NCBI GenBank assembly: GCA_003480725.1
Contig: QUJQ01000007.1
Span: 1 to 64,000 of the forward strand
Length of the DNA stretch: 64,000 nt
Direction of reading: 5' to 3'
Source: Clostridiaceae bacterium AM27-36LB
GTDB taxonomy: Bacteria; Bacillota; Clostridia; Lachnospirales; Lachnospiraceae
Of the stretch, positions 56,088-64,000 are shown in pieces; position 1 is the first letter of the stretch; each line of letters begins with the position of its first letter. The notes beneath the pieces were generated by a model. It did not search any database. It was not told where the DNA came from and saw only the letters and a program-made list of their open reading frames with translations. A program made the position numbers and the translations under genes.

Positions 56088-56942
56088 TTAGCGGCTGTCC
56101 CTGCCCCGTTTCCTCTGCAATTCACGCTCCAAAAGTTTAATGATGGTTTCCTCCATCTGCTTCGGCGTTGTGTTCTTCGGAAAATACTTTTTCAGCTTGC
56201 TTGTGTTGATTTTCAAGGTTTCTTTCTGGTTTCCCTTTTCCTCCGTCATAATTGCAAATATCGTATCCATGTCAAGCCGCCCGCTCTGGCTTAGGCTTTT
56301 CATCCGCTGTGCCTGTGAGAGTGAGGGCGTTGCTTCTTCGCTCTCCATCGTGGCAAAGAGGTTTTCCTGCTCGTCTTTCTTCAAAAAGGACAGTTCCACC
56401 GCAGGCGTGAGGGCGATTTTCCCCTCGTCCACCATCCGCAAAATCGGCGGTATCAGTTCCGTCAAACGGATAAATCTTTGTACGGTCATCCTGCCTACGC
56501 CGAAGCCCTGTGCCACCTTGTCGTCCGTCCGCAACTTCGTCACAACTTGTGACGAGGTTAAGTCTGTGCGGAAACCCTGCCGCTTCATGGCTTCGGATTT
56601 CATCTTGTAGGCAAACGCCCGCTCTGATGGCAGGATATTCTCACGCTGTAAATTACTGTCTACAAGGGTGATGATGGCTCGGTCACGGTCTAAGGGCAGG
56701 ACAAACGCAGGCACGGTATTTATCCCTGCAAGTTCAGACGCACGGACACGCCGCTGCCCTGCAATCACTTCATAGCCGTTCCCGTCCTCTTTCGGGCGTG
56801 TGATTATCGGCGTGACAATGCCAAATTCCTTGATGCTTTCCGCTAATTCTGACAGCGTTTCATCCTCTGCCACATGAAACGGATTGTCGGGAAACGGGTA
56901 CAAGTCTTTGGTCTTTAACACCTTAAAATCCTGTTTCTTCAT
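56088..56942 (-). CDS. parB: ParB/RepB-family partition protein
   Basis: 284 residues. The ParB core has VAEDETLSELAESIKEFG, VIAGQRRVRASELAGI, DSNLQRENILPSERAFAYK and an HTH (FGVGRMTVQRFIRLTELIP). It is plasmid-type, distinct from the chromosomal parB at 18.8 kb. It follows the mobV gene by 8 bases. No ParA is seen next to it. Confidence 0.9.
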   Translation of the reverse strand: MKKQDFKVLKTKDLYPFPDNPFHVAEDETLSELAESIKEFGIVTPIITRPKEDGNGYEVIAGQRRVRASELAGINTVPAFVLPLDRDRAIITLVDSNLQRENILPSERAFAYKMKSEAMKRQGFRTDLTSSQVVTKLRTDDKVAQGFGVGRMTVQRFIRLTELIPPILRMVDEGKIALTPAVELSFLKKDEQENLFATMESEEATPSLSQAQRMKSLSQSGRLDMDTIFAIMTEEKGNQKETLKINTSKLKKYFPKNTTPKQMEETIIKLLERELQRKRGRDSR

Positions 56943-56950
56943 TCACATAT

Positions 56951-57916
56951 CTACCTTTCTTTCGCTCTGCTTTTATGGTTTTTCTGCAATTCTTCCAACA
57001 CTTCGGGCGGTATCTTTGAGAGCAGCCGCCCCATCTGCTCGTTGGTTCTCTGCAACTCAAATATCTTCTGGTTCGCTTTCTGCACCTTTAGTTCCTGCTC
57101 ATACTTTTCATCACGCATACGCCCCGCATAGTCTGATTCCTGCCCGATTTGCTCCTTTAGGCTATTGATATAGGCACTCTGCTTACTGATTTCCTTTGAG
57201 AATTTCTCCACGTCTGGGAGCCATGCCGCAATCAGTTCCAGAGCCTTGTCACGCTTCTTCCCTGCATTAAAGGCGTTGATGTCGGACAGTGCAGACACAA
57301 TTTCCTCATACTGTTTATCAAGCCTGCCGCCCAACTTATAGAGCCATGTGGGGACATGTTTCCGCTTCGTTTCCATTGAGGACTGACCTCTTTCAAGCTG
57401 ATTCCACCGTGAGGACATCCGCTCATGGTAGGCGGTCTGCCATTCGGACAGGCTCTTTTGATTGCCTAAAATTGTTTTGGCAGACAGCTTATTGTCTGGT
57501 GTAATCGGCACAAAACAGAGGTGCATATGCGGCGTTCTCTCGTCCATGTGGACGACTGCGGAGAGGATATTTTTCTCCCCGACACGCTCTGAAATGAAAT
57601 CCAGAGCCATCGTAAAATACGCTTTCTGTTCTTTGGGCGGCAGGCTGTTCATAAATTCTGGCGAAGCCGTGATAAGCGTTTCCACCATCATCACGCTATC
57701 TTTCCTCGTCCTGCACCCTGCTTCGGCTACCATGCGGTTAATCTCTTTCTTGTAGGTGTACCTCGGCGGATTCACAAGATGGTAGTTATCTTTCGAGCGT
57801 TCCATATCTATATCTGGATTGCTTTTATAGGCTTCTTTTTTACGCTCGTTGTGGCGTTCGCAAGCCGCAACGCCGCCCGCTTTGCGTTTCTGGAAACGCA
57901 GGATTGCATAGGGCAT
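56951..57916 (-). CDS. MobV/Pre-type relaxase
   Basis: 321 residues. The N-terminus has AACERHNERKKEAYKSNPDI (His-Arg motif of Mob_Pre) and the metal motif VHMDERTPHMHLCFVPIT. The C-terminal half is coiled coil. MobV relaxases mobilise rolling-circle plasmids and small elements. This is a second, unrelated relaxase in the window and belongs to the inner element. Its possible oriT lies just upstream (58.2-58.33 kb). Confidence 0.92.
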   Translation of the reverse strand: MPYAILRFQKRKAGGVAACERHNERKKEAYKSNPDIDMERSKDNYHLVNPPRYTYKKEINRMVAEAGCRTRKDSVMMVETLITASPEFMNSLPPKEQKAYFTMALDFISERVGEKNILSAVVHMDERTPHMHLCFVPITPDNKLSAKTILGNQKSLSEWQTAYHERMSSRWNQLERGQSSMETKRKHVPTWLYKLGGRLDKQYEEIVSALSDINAFNAGKKRDKALELIAAWLPDVEKFSKEISKQSAYINSLKEQIGQESDYAGRMRDEKYEQELKVQKANQKIFELQRTNEQMGRLLSKIPPEVLEELQKNHKSRAKER

Positions 57917-57960
57917 AATTCATCATCTTCCTTTCTTCGGCGGGTAAACTGCCCTTTGGG

Positions 57961-58088
57961 TGACAGCGGTGACGGCGGTGACAGCAGTTTTGGGATACCC
58001 CCTACCGACTGCCTCAACTGTCACCCTTATTCCCTGCATGACGGTCATGTCGATGATGACGGTGTTTTTGGAATACCCCCTCGCAAGA
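57961..58088. repeat. Iteron-like repeats, left cluster
   Basis: Near 57,961 a GGTGACAGCGGTGACGGCGG-type tandem is followed by TTTTGGGATACCCCC. A second shorter copy ends TTTTTGGAATACCCCC (58,066-58,081). Both are inverted relative to the right cluster. They lie in the 516-base space upstream of mobV. Confidence 0.55.
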
Positions 58089-58203
58089 GCCGTCACCGTC
58101 ATGCTGCCATTCTTTTATCCGAAGCGTGGAGCGTAGGATAAGCAGGGCGTAAGACCTGCCATAAGGGAGTCCAGAGGGAACGTCTGGCACACGACTTTGC
58201 AGG

Positions 58204-58335
58204 GCAAAGTGTAGTGTGTTACACCCTGTAAACGCAGTCGGAAAAATCGGAAGGATTTTTCTGACCGCAGGGGTGGTTTTACACGCCGAAAAGGGCGGGT
58301 AAATCCTACGCCTGCACTTTGCGTTTACGGGGTGT
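58204..58335. other. Inverted-repeat region, candidate oriT or replication origin
   Basis: ACACCCTGTAAACGC (58221-58235) pairs with GCGTTTACGGGGTGT (58321-58335), with one G-T pair. A smaller hairpin GTCGGAAAAATC / GATTTTTCTGAC (58238-58264) lies inside. No gene is convincing in this stretch. Position upstream of mobV and downstream of the RepA-like gene suits oriT or an origin. Confidence 0.45.
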
Positions 58336-58364
58336 TCTCCCGCAGGGATGACAGCGGCAGGGTA

Positions 58365-58500
58365 TCCTAAAATCACTGTCACCGCCGTCACCGCTGTCAC
58401 CCGCAGGGCAGAGTCGCCAGCTTTACACGGCTTTAAGCGTCAATGACAGTAACAGGGGGTATCCCAATATCGCTGTCACCACCGTCACCGCTGTCACCCG
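58365..58500. repeat. Iteron-like repeats, right cluster
   Basis: Two copies of GGTATCC(C/T)A...TGTCACCGCCGTCACCGCTGTCACCCGC-type sequence occur near 58,361-58,404 and 58,458-58,500. They consist of tandem GTCACCGC(C/T) units. The second copy encodes the C-terminal GDSGDGGDSDIGIPP of the RepA-like protein. Confidence 0.6.
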
Positions 58501-59464
58501 CCCGCTTTGCAAGCGAAATCTGCCTGCCGTGTTTTTTGCGGCTGTACTGATAAACGATATGGTTCTCATTTAAAAATGTGGTGCGGTATTCATTGAGCCA
58601 TTTCGTAATCACCGTGGGTATGGTTTCCGTTTCCCTCATAGCGGCTAACAGCTCCGTTGCCGTGCCTGCCCATTCTTCCTTATCCCTCATAAAATCCACC
58701 AACCGAAAAAGGACGTCTGGTATCGTTTCTTTCGCAAGCTGCTCCTGCGTTTTTCTCTCCACAAGTTCCCAACTGCAATCACGGAAACGCAGCGTGTATT
58801 CCTGATAGGGCGTGTCCCTGCCCGTCACATACAGCTTGGCGGTGTCGGATGCCCGTTTCTCCTTTTCCAGAACAAAGGTAGCGTCCGCACTCCCCGTTAA
58901 GCCTGTCGTCCCAGACACCTTGTTGAACACATCGCTGTCATTCTGCTTTCGGATGTGGTGTACGACAATGACCGCCAATGAATGCCTGTCGGCAAAGTCT
59001 TTGATTAGTGAGATGTCCCCATAGTCGCTTGCGTAGGCATTGTCTTTTGAAGCTGTACGGACTTTCTGCAAAGTGTCAATGACAATAAGCCTGCTGTTTG
59101 GGTAATCTTTCAGATAATCTTCAAGCTGCACGATAAGACCGTCTGACAGCTTGCAGCTTGCCACGGCAAAGTGAAGCCGCCTGCTCGCTTCGTTCGTCAA
59201 TCGGAACAGCCTGTCCTGTATACGGCAGAACGTGTCCTCAAGGCAGAGGTAAAGCACGTCGCCCTCCATTGTCGGCATATCCCACAAGGGAAGTCCCTGC
59301 GACACGCATAAACATAGCTTCAGCATGAGCCAGCTCTTTCCTATCTTCTGTGAGCCGCAGAACAGCGACAAGCCTGTGGGGATAAGGCTGTCCACCACAA
59401 AGGACGGCTTCTCAAGCGGTTCATAAAGGAGCGTTTCGGCGTTGACTGTCTGTAACTTCTGCAT
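58433..59464 (-). CDS. RepA-like AAA ATPase (AAA_25 type)
   Basis: 343 residues. A RecA-like ATPase core has FCGSQKIGKSWLMLKLCLCV (Walker A), GDVLYLCLEDTFCRIQDR and RLIVIDTLQKVR (Walker B). VIVVHHIRK follows. This matches plasmid RepA hexameric-helicase-type proteins. A C-terminal winged region and a repeat-encoded Gly/Asp tail follow. AAAGGAGG precedes the ATG. It probably drives replication of the circular form of the inner element from the adjacent repeats. Confidence 0.85.
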   Translation of the reverse strand: MQKLQTVNAETLLYEPLEKPSFVVDSLIPTGLSLFCGSQKIGKSWLMLKLCLCVSQGLPLWDMPTMEGDVLYLCLEDTFCRIQDRLFRLTNEASRRLHFAVASCKLSDGLIVQLEDYLKDYPNSRLIVIDTLQKVRTASKDNAYASDYGDISLIKDFADRHSLAVIVVHHIRKQNDSDVFNKVSGTTGLTGSADATFVLEKEKRASDTAKLYVTGRDTPYQEYTLRFRDCSWELVERKTQEQLAKETIPDVLFRLVDFMRDKEEWAGTATELLAAMRETETIPTVITKWLNEYRTTFLNENHIVYQYSRKKHGRQISLAKRAGDSGDGGDSDIGIPPVTVIDA

Positions 59465-59507
59465 GGCTTTCCTCCTTTCGGGCGGTGTTTTTGTTTTCGT
59501 TGCACAT
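59421..59507 (-). CDS. Possible 28-codon leader ORF of the RepA-like gene
   Basis: An ATG at 59507 with GGAGGT 8 bases upstream opens a 28-codon frame that overlaps the RepA-like start and ends inside it (stop at 59421). The RepA ribosome site lies within it, so ribosomes on the leader could regulate RepA. The peptide is short and polar (MCNENKNTARKEESHAEV...). The remaining 59,508-59,619 shows no gene. Confidence 0.35.
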   Translation of the reverse strand: MCNENKNTARKEESHAEVTDSQRRNAPL

Positions 59508-59619
59508 AGGCGTTGACCTCCTTAAAAATAGATTTACTCCCACGAAGAAAAAGTGAGAGTATGTAATGCCGCCAATCCCACACAAATAAAAAACAGATTT
59601 CTTTTTCGGGCGGTGTCGG

Positions 59620-60090
59620 TCACGGTTGGAGATACTTCCTCATTTCCGCCTTTACTTTCTCCTTTGCAATCGCAACAGATTTCTGTATTGCCGAAGCGGT
59701 GCAATGCTCCATAGCGGCGATTTGGTAAAAATTGAACTCATACTCGTAGTAGAGCAGGAAACGCCGCCTTTGTATCTCTGGCAGTCCGTCAACCGCCTTA
59801 CAGAGCAGTTCTGCCCGTTCTGCCTCAATCATTTGTTCCTCTATGCTCTTAGGCAGCTTCAACGCCCGCCTGTTCAGCGTTTCGTCCCATACTTCCGAAA
59901 ACTCCCTGTGCCGCTCGTCCCATTGGAGGAGATTCCTGTTCCTGCGTTCCATCTGCCGAAACTCCATAAAGAACTGTTCCGACACTTCCAACTCGTGGGA
60001 TTTGCCCTGCCCGTCCTTAAAGCTGATAAAATACCTTGTGCCGCTTTCCGTGGATTCCTCCCGAAGCGTGTACGCCTTAACTCTGTATGC
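59620..60090 (-). CDS. Sigma-70-like protein 1 of the inner element
   Basis: The 156 residues from the ATG at 60090 (MAYRVKAYTLREESTESGTR) end with a sigma region 4-like HTH (LPEIQRRRFLLYYEYEFNFY, TASAIQKSVAIAKEKVKAEM). A longer frame upstream was rejected for lack of similarity. The N-terminal domain is beta-rich. Similar proteins recur in Clostridial transposons. Its promoters are unknown. Confidence 0.7.
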   Translation of the reverse strand, partial: AYRVKAYTLREESTESGTRYFISFKDGQGKSHELEVSEQFFMEFRQMERRNRNLLQWDERHREFSEVWDETLNRRALKLPKSIEEQMIEAERAELLCKAVDGLPEIQRRRFLLYYEYEFNFYQIAAMEHCTASAIQKSVAIAKEKVKAEMRKYLQP

Positions 60091-60169
60091 CATCCCGCTT
60101 GCCTCCTGCAAAAAATAAGTGAGGGGATTTCCATCCCTCACCCAGTAGCCCGCAGGACGGCAGGCTGTT

Positions 60170-60601
60170 TTAGACGCTATAAAATTTTCGTAGCTTCTTC
60201 CGCAGATGGTCTAACCTCGCATAGATGGCACCAGTCGTCAAATGCACGAGCGGGGCAATCTCCTTTGTGGAATACCCCTGCATTTTCAGCAGGACGATTT
60301 TCAAGGTACGCCCGTCCACCGCGACTAATACTTGATAGAGATTTTCGCTCTCAATCTCGTCCAGTAACTCCGCAACCGTACCCACTTCCGTCTGCCGCTC
60401 CCTGTCTGCCATGTCCTCAAGGTATTCCGCAATGTCATTCGTCCATCGGTAAAACCGCCTGTTGGAATTGAAGTCTGCCCTGTCCGCAATGCGTATCTGC
60501 TCAATGGTCGCTTCATCAACGCCGCACTCACGCAGCAGCTTTTCCTCCGCTTCTTTCCAGATACGCCATTTCCTGTCCTCCCGTCCGTGGTTATATGCCA
60601 T
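60170..60601 (-). CDS. Sigma-70-like protein 2 of the inner element
   Basis: The 143 residues from the ATG at 60601 (MAYNHGREDRKWRIWKEAEE) have a C-terminal HTH (IVLLKMQGYSTKEIAPLVHL, GAIYARLDHLRKKLRKFY), a sigma region 4 fold. GAAAAGAAGC lies upstream. It is shorter than full sigma factors and lacks region 2. Confidence 0.72.
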   Translation of the reverse strand: MAYNHGREDRKWRIWKEAEEKLLRECGVDEATIEQIRIADRADFNSNRRFYRWTNDIAEYLEDMADRERQTEVGTVAELLDEIESENLYQVLVAVDGRTLKIVLLKMQGYSTKEIAPLVHLTTGAIYARLDHLRKKLRKFYSV

Positions 60602-60696
60602 GCTTCTTTTCCTCCAATCAGAATTGATTGAGAGGGCAGAGAAAAACCCCCTCATTTTCCCAAAGGAAAAAACAAGGGGGCTGAACGCCTTAAATT

Positions 60697-61206
60697 TTAA
60701 TTTTCTATTATCTTTCTTAGTTTTCTTAGGATTCTGGCTTTGCGTTTGTTCACAACGCTCTGGGTTATGCCGAACCTCGCCCCGACTTCACGCTCAGAAA
60801 GTCCGTCAAAAAAGATTGCCTGTATCAATTCCTGTTCACTATCCGACAGCAAAGGCAGGGCGGCTTTCAGCCTGTCCACCATAACCGCATTGACAACGGT
60901 TTCCGCAATGTCTGCCGCTTCATCAGCGATAAAGTCTAAAGGCTTCCCCTCGCTGTCCGTAAATCCATCCAGAGAAAGCAGGCTGTTCTTCGTATCTAAT
61001 TTTTTCAGATAACGCCACCGTTCCTTATCTCGGTAGAAGTCCGTGTATTGCTCCCTCACGACTTCAAGCAGACAGCCTTGAATGGGGATAAACAGCTTGT
61101 CCATATAGGTCTGGTCGGATTCCCTGCGGCGGCAGAAATCCGTATAGGACAGTTCCACATATCTGCCGCTTTCCTTGATATATACCTTTCTCGGTGCGTA
61201 TTTCAC
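60697..61206 (-). CDS. Sigma-70-like protein 3 of the inner element
   Basis: 169 residues. An N-terminal region with YVELSYTDFCRRRESDQTYM is followed by a region 4-like HTH (LPLLSDSEQELIQAIFFDGL, REVGARFGITQSVVNKRKAR). GGGAGGTACTTAC lies before the ATG. It is the first of three consecutive sigma-like genes. They may form a cascade controlling transfer and replication. Confidence 0.75.
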   Translation of the reverse strand: MKYAPRKVYIKESGRYVELSYTDFCRRRESDQTYMDKLFIPIQGCLLEVVREQYTDFYRDKERWRYLKKLDTKNSLLSLDGFTDSEGKPLDFIADEAADIAETVVNAVMVDRLKAALPLLSDSEQELIQAIFFDGLSEREVGARFGITQSVVNKRKARILRKLRKIIEN

Positions 61207-61805
61207 TGTAAGTACCTCCCATCTGAATTTTTGAAATGTTCAAAATCCAGATGGAGAGGTGGCGAACGACACCTAACACCACTAATAGCCCTATGGCACT
61301 TTCCAACAAAAATCGACAAAAGAAAAACCGCAAAGGCTCTATGACCTTTACGGTTATGGGAAATATTAATTCTGTTGTATGGAGATTGTACTTCTACATT
61401 CAAGGCAGGAAGTGCCGTTGCATAGGCAGAAATTTTTTTAACTGGTTTCCTGCCGTTCTCTGATATGCTATGTATTGATAAATTTTGCTTCGTATGAGCA
61501 GATAGATAACTGCCCGAAAAAAGGACATAAAAAAATCCCTCCAAATTTAAAAACAAATTCAGAGGGTAATTTAGGGTATAACAAAATAACCCACCCGAAT
61601 ATCGTTTTTTTTATTTGGTGAGTTTGTTCTTTCAAATACGAAACAAATGCTCATGTACGGTAAAGTATCACAAGAAAATTATGTCGAATTGACAGCCGCC
61701 TCCGCTATACCGAATAAGGAAATAAAGAGTCCTCAAATTTTGCGCTACTAAATGAAGACGAGCGGAAGTAATCTCCCGCTCGTCAGTAAACTTAACTATG
61801 CCATA
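61207..61805. other. Gene-free stretch between sigma-like gene and tet(40)
   Basis: No convincing gene. Two structures stand out. GACGAGCGG / CCGCTCGTC (61757-61784) lies just after tet(40). CCCTC...GAGGG (61536-61566) has a T-run on the minus strand (61529-61535), a likely terminator for tet transcripts. A GAACATTTCAAAA/TTCAAAATCC region near the sigma gene is AT-rich and may hold its promoter. Confidence 0.5.
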
Positions 61806-63026
61806 TCAATCCCGCTTCTTTCCCGCCACCGGCACTAAGAACAGCGCGGGCAACAGCAGGAAAGCGGTACAGACCAGCCCCCAGGGTATGGACACCTGCT
61901 GGGCTACCAGCCCCACAATAGGCCCGCCGATGATCTGCCCGAAAGAGTCCAGCTGTCCGCTGGTGGAAAAGACTGTGGCGCGCATTTTCTCATCCACTTG
62001 GTCGTTCATCCAGGCGGCCAGCACAGGCTCCTTGATGGTGCGCATAAGCCCCGCCAGCAGGAACACCAACAACATGAACCAAAAGCTCCGCCCCACCGCG
62101 AAGAGAACCAGGAACAGGATATACCCGGCGCTGGTGGACATGACCACACTGGTTCGGCTGACAGTCCCTTTTTTCTCCATGCGGGCGATGAGCAACTGAG
62201 AAGCCAGAATACCTAAGCCGTTGCCGATAAGACTGATAACACCGAACCAAGTGACGCTGTTCAGCGGCCCGATAACGGGTATTACCGTGTCATCCAGAAA
62301 ATGAGCGGTGGAGAGCCGGTCAAAGCCTTCACTGGCAAGTCCCCCGCATAGTGTGATTGCTAAGAGCGCCAGCAACACAGGTGCGCCTTTCACAAAGCCC
62401 AGGTTGAGCTTGAACAGGCAGACAAAGTCTTTAAGCAAGCCCTGCCGTTCCTCAATAGCAGGGGAGAAGTTGGTTTCTGGCATGATGCGAACCATCACCA
62501 GCCCCAACAACAAGCACAAACTGCCCCCCAAGATGAGAGGCATTTGCAGGTTTATGTTTCCCAGCAGTGTGCCCAGCACCACGCCCAGAACGCCGCCGAT
62601 TTGCCCCATTTGACTGCCCCGCAGGAACACCTTGTCTATGGGTTTGTCCTCTTCCTCCGAGGCAATCCACGCCTCCAGAGCGCCGGTGATGAAGGTATCA
62701 CCGCAACCCCAGACAACCTGGGCCAGCAGAACCGGCGCGAACCACGGTAGCGCACCCTCCATCAGAAAGCCCAGGCCGTAGAGGAACATTCCAATCAGCA
62801 CCGAGCGCCGACGGCTATACAAATCCGCCACCACACCGGTGGGCATCTCGAACAGAAAGCAGGAGGTCTCCTGAACCGTCCCTACCAGGACAAGCTGGAA
62901 AGCATCCAGCTGCACCACCTCCAGGTGGTACACGATGGAAAGCACTGTGGACATAGAAACCGCCAGGGAACAGACAAATCGGAACAGCAGGTAGACAGAA
63001 TATGCCTTTGAATTTTTAGCAAACAT
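61806..63026 (-). CDS. tet(40): Tetracycline efflux MFS transporter Tet(40)
   Basis: The 406 residues from MFAKNSKAYSVYLLFRF show twelve hydrophobic segments of a major facilitator transporter, with GVVADLYSRRRSVLIG (MFS motif A, loop 2-3). Length, N-terminus, C-terminus (LFLVPVAGKKRD) and the location 51 bases after a tet(O)-family gene agree with Tet(40) as I recall it. It is known to follow tet(O/32/O) in gut Clostridia. GAAAGGAG lies upstream of the ATG at 63026. It exports tetracycline by proton antiport. Confidence 0.92.
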   Translation of the reverse strand: MFAKNSKAYSVYLLFRFVCSLAVSMSTVLSIVYHLEVVQLDAFQLVLVGTVQETSCFLFEMPTGVVADLYSRRRSVLIGMFLYGLGFLMEGALPWFAPVLLAQVVWGCGDTFITGALEAWIASEEEDKPIDKVFLRGSQMGQIGGVLGVVLGTLLGNINLQMPLILGGSLCLLLGLVMVRIMPETNFSPAIEERQGLLKDFVCLFKLNLGFVKGAPVLLALLAITLCGGLASEGFDRLSTAHFLDDTVIPVIGPLNSVTWFGVISLIGNGLGILASQLLIARMEKKGTVSRTSVVMSTSAGYILFLVLFAVGRSFWFMLLVFLLAGLMRTIKEPVLAAWMNDQVDEKMRATVFSTSGQLDSFGQIIGGPIVGLVAQQVSIPWGLVCTAFLLLPALFLVPVAGKKRD

Positions 63027-63076
63027 GAAGTTACATTCTCCTTTCAAATCTCATTTTATATGACTTTTGCAAGCTG

Positions 63077-64000
63077 TTAAGCTAACTTGTGGAACATATG
63101 CCGAACCTTATCTATACGGCTATTCGGGCGGCGGGGTTGGCAAATAAATTTACCAATAGCTGGCTGGTATCCTTTTAACTCTGTCAAGCAGACTCCCTGC
63201 CCATTTGTGAAATAAGTTAAATCGTTCCTGTATTCTTGAATACATCTAGCAGGGATTTCTCCTTTCAGAATGACCTCGTCATTCTTTATCTGAGTACTTA
63301 CAATATCTGCACAATACCTTGGAGCATCATGATACGCCCGTGAGAGATATTCCTGCGGTGCATAAATTTCAAAGTGGAGATATGGCTCTAATAGTTCTGT
63401 CCCTGCTTTTTTTAAAGCCTGCTCCAATACGATAGGGGAAAGCAGCCGAAAGTCTGCGGGGGTACTTACAGGACTATAATACAATCCATATTCAAAACAG
63501 ATTTTACAGTCTGTCACTTTCCATCCATACAGCCCCTGCTCGCAGCCATAAAGAACCCCCTCCATAACCGCATTTTGGAACGATTGATTTAAATATCCAA
63601 GTGAAACTCTGCTTTCATACTGCACTCCGCTTCCAATAGGGAGCGGCTCTATGGACAACCCGACAGAAGCCCAGAAAGGATTTGGCGGGACTTCTATGTG
63701 GATGGTATATTCTGCTTTTCTAAGCGGTCTTTCCATATATATAACAGTAGGCTCTTTTATTTCTGCCTCCACATGATATTTTTCCTCAAGGATGGCACAA
63801 ATGACTTCCATCTGCACATTCCCCAAAAAAGATAACATAATCTCATGGGTAACAGTATCAATGTCAAAATGCAAAAGAGGGTCTGTATCAGCAATCTCTG
63901 CGAGGGCATTTAACAGGGCTTCCCTTTGCTCCGGCTTTTGCGGCTCTACCGTTGTCCGAAGTAATGGCATGGGATTATCAATCCGTGTTTTGTGAGGCAG
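63077..64000 (-). CDS. Tet(O)-family ribosomal protection protein, 3' part
   Basis: The frame runs off the right edge, so only the C-terminal about 307 residues are visible. They cover the domains after the G domain: [60 protein letters not shown] and the end [16 protein letters not shown]. This C-terminus is Tet(O)-like. With tet(40) next to it, the mosaic tet(O/32/O) is likely, but the diagnostic central part is outside. EF-G-like GTPase that removes tetracycline from ribosomes. Confidence 0.9.
   Translation of the reverse strand: MPHKTRIDNPMPLLRTTVEPQKPEQREALLNALAEIADTDPLLHFDIDTVTHEIMLSFLGNVQMEVICAILEEKYHVEAEIKEPTVIYMERPLRKAEYTIHIEVPPNPFWASVGLSIEPLPIGSGVQYESRVSLGYLNQSFQNAVMEGVLYGCEQGLYGWKVTDCKICFEYGLYYSPVSTPADFRLLSPIVLEQALKKAGTELLEPYLHFEIYAPQEYLSRAYHDAPRYCADIVSTQIKNDEVILKGEIPARCIQEYRNDLTYFTNGQGVCLTELKGYQPAIGKFICQPRRPNSRIDKVRHMFHKLA

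Noticed and set aside
58014..58400. 128-codon ORF across the repeat region
   Set aside because: Its sequence is made of repeat translation (His/Arg/Asp runs) and the inverted repeats explain it better.
57961..58500. Repeats as a CRISPR or VNTR
   Set aside because: The units are inverted relative to each other, unevenly spaced and have 8-9 base subrepeats, which fits iterons better.
61648..61752. 34-codon plus-strand ORF (MLMYGKVSQENYVEL...)
   Set aside because: No ribosome site was seen, and it lies in the non-coding space after tet(40); kept only as a note.
22536..64000. CRISPR array or restriction-modification system in the accessory region
   Set aside because: No regularly spaced repeats of CRISPR type and no methylase, restriction or Cas domain was seen.

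Overview
The window is a chromosomal replication-origin region of a low-to-mid GC Firmicute. Gene order and protein style suggest a gut Lachnospiraceae (Clostridia); the species cannot be read from the sequence. It carries an accessory region integrated beside a tRNA-Arg gene.

Core chromosome (1-22,823). An rRNA-type promoter and tRNA-Ser lie at the left edge. Then come plsC-like, gyrA, gyrB, recF, yaaA, dnaN and dnaA, all on the minus strand. rpmH, rnpA, yidD, yidC, khpB/jag, mnmE, mnmG and rsmG run on the plus strand. DnaA boxes flank dnaA on both sides, as expected for a bipartite oriC. Beyond a degenerate alpha/beta-hydrolase and a MITE-like structured repeat lie two perfect parS sites, parA-parB, a DUF4446 gene, serS, a DUF3881 gene and tRNA-Arg(CCU).

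Outer mobile element (from about 22,824). A tyrosine integrase with a field of TTGCTAAC arm-type repeats sits next to tRNA-Arg. Excisionase-like HTH proteins, a solitary MazF-like toxin and two sigma-like regulators follow. An XRE repressor/ImmA peptidase pair has its operators visible in the DNA. An island of about 16.5 kb (29.8-46.4 kb) then holds some 17 genes, nearly all immunity-type families: DUF4261, CbrC, SUKH/SMI1, SUFU, DUF4253, DUF4259, DUF2185, FGE-like, DUF6881, DUF4241, DUF5713, DUF2004 and Imm17. They read in one direction from one good promoter, start with a 56-codon Cys-containing peptide ORF and end with a WYL regulator. No cognate toxin is visible, so I interpret the locus as a mobile polyimmunity island. 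It has two apparent single-base frameshifts. After it come a SLOG/XRE divergent pair, a MOBP-type relaxase, an AbiE toxin-antitoxin operon with a third zinc-finger gene, a CD1845-like membrane protein, MobC, a DUF3848/DUF3849 protein and the 3' end of a large helicase gene.

Inner element (about 53,640 to beyond 64,000). A large serine recombinase sits exactly where the helicase gene is broken. Behind it are a YdbC/PC4-like protein, ParB, a MobV relaxase, iteron-like repeats around an AAA ATPase (RepA-like), three small sigma-like proteins, tet(40) and the 3' part of a tet(O)-family ribosomal-protection gene cut by the window edge. The whole looks like nested mobile DNA combining tetracycline resistance, two mobilization systems, a phage-abortive TA system and a large bank of putative toxin-immunity proteins.
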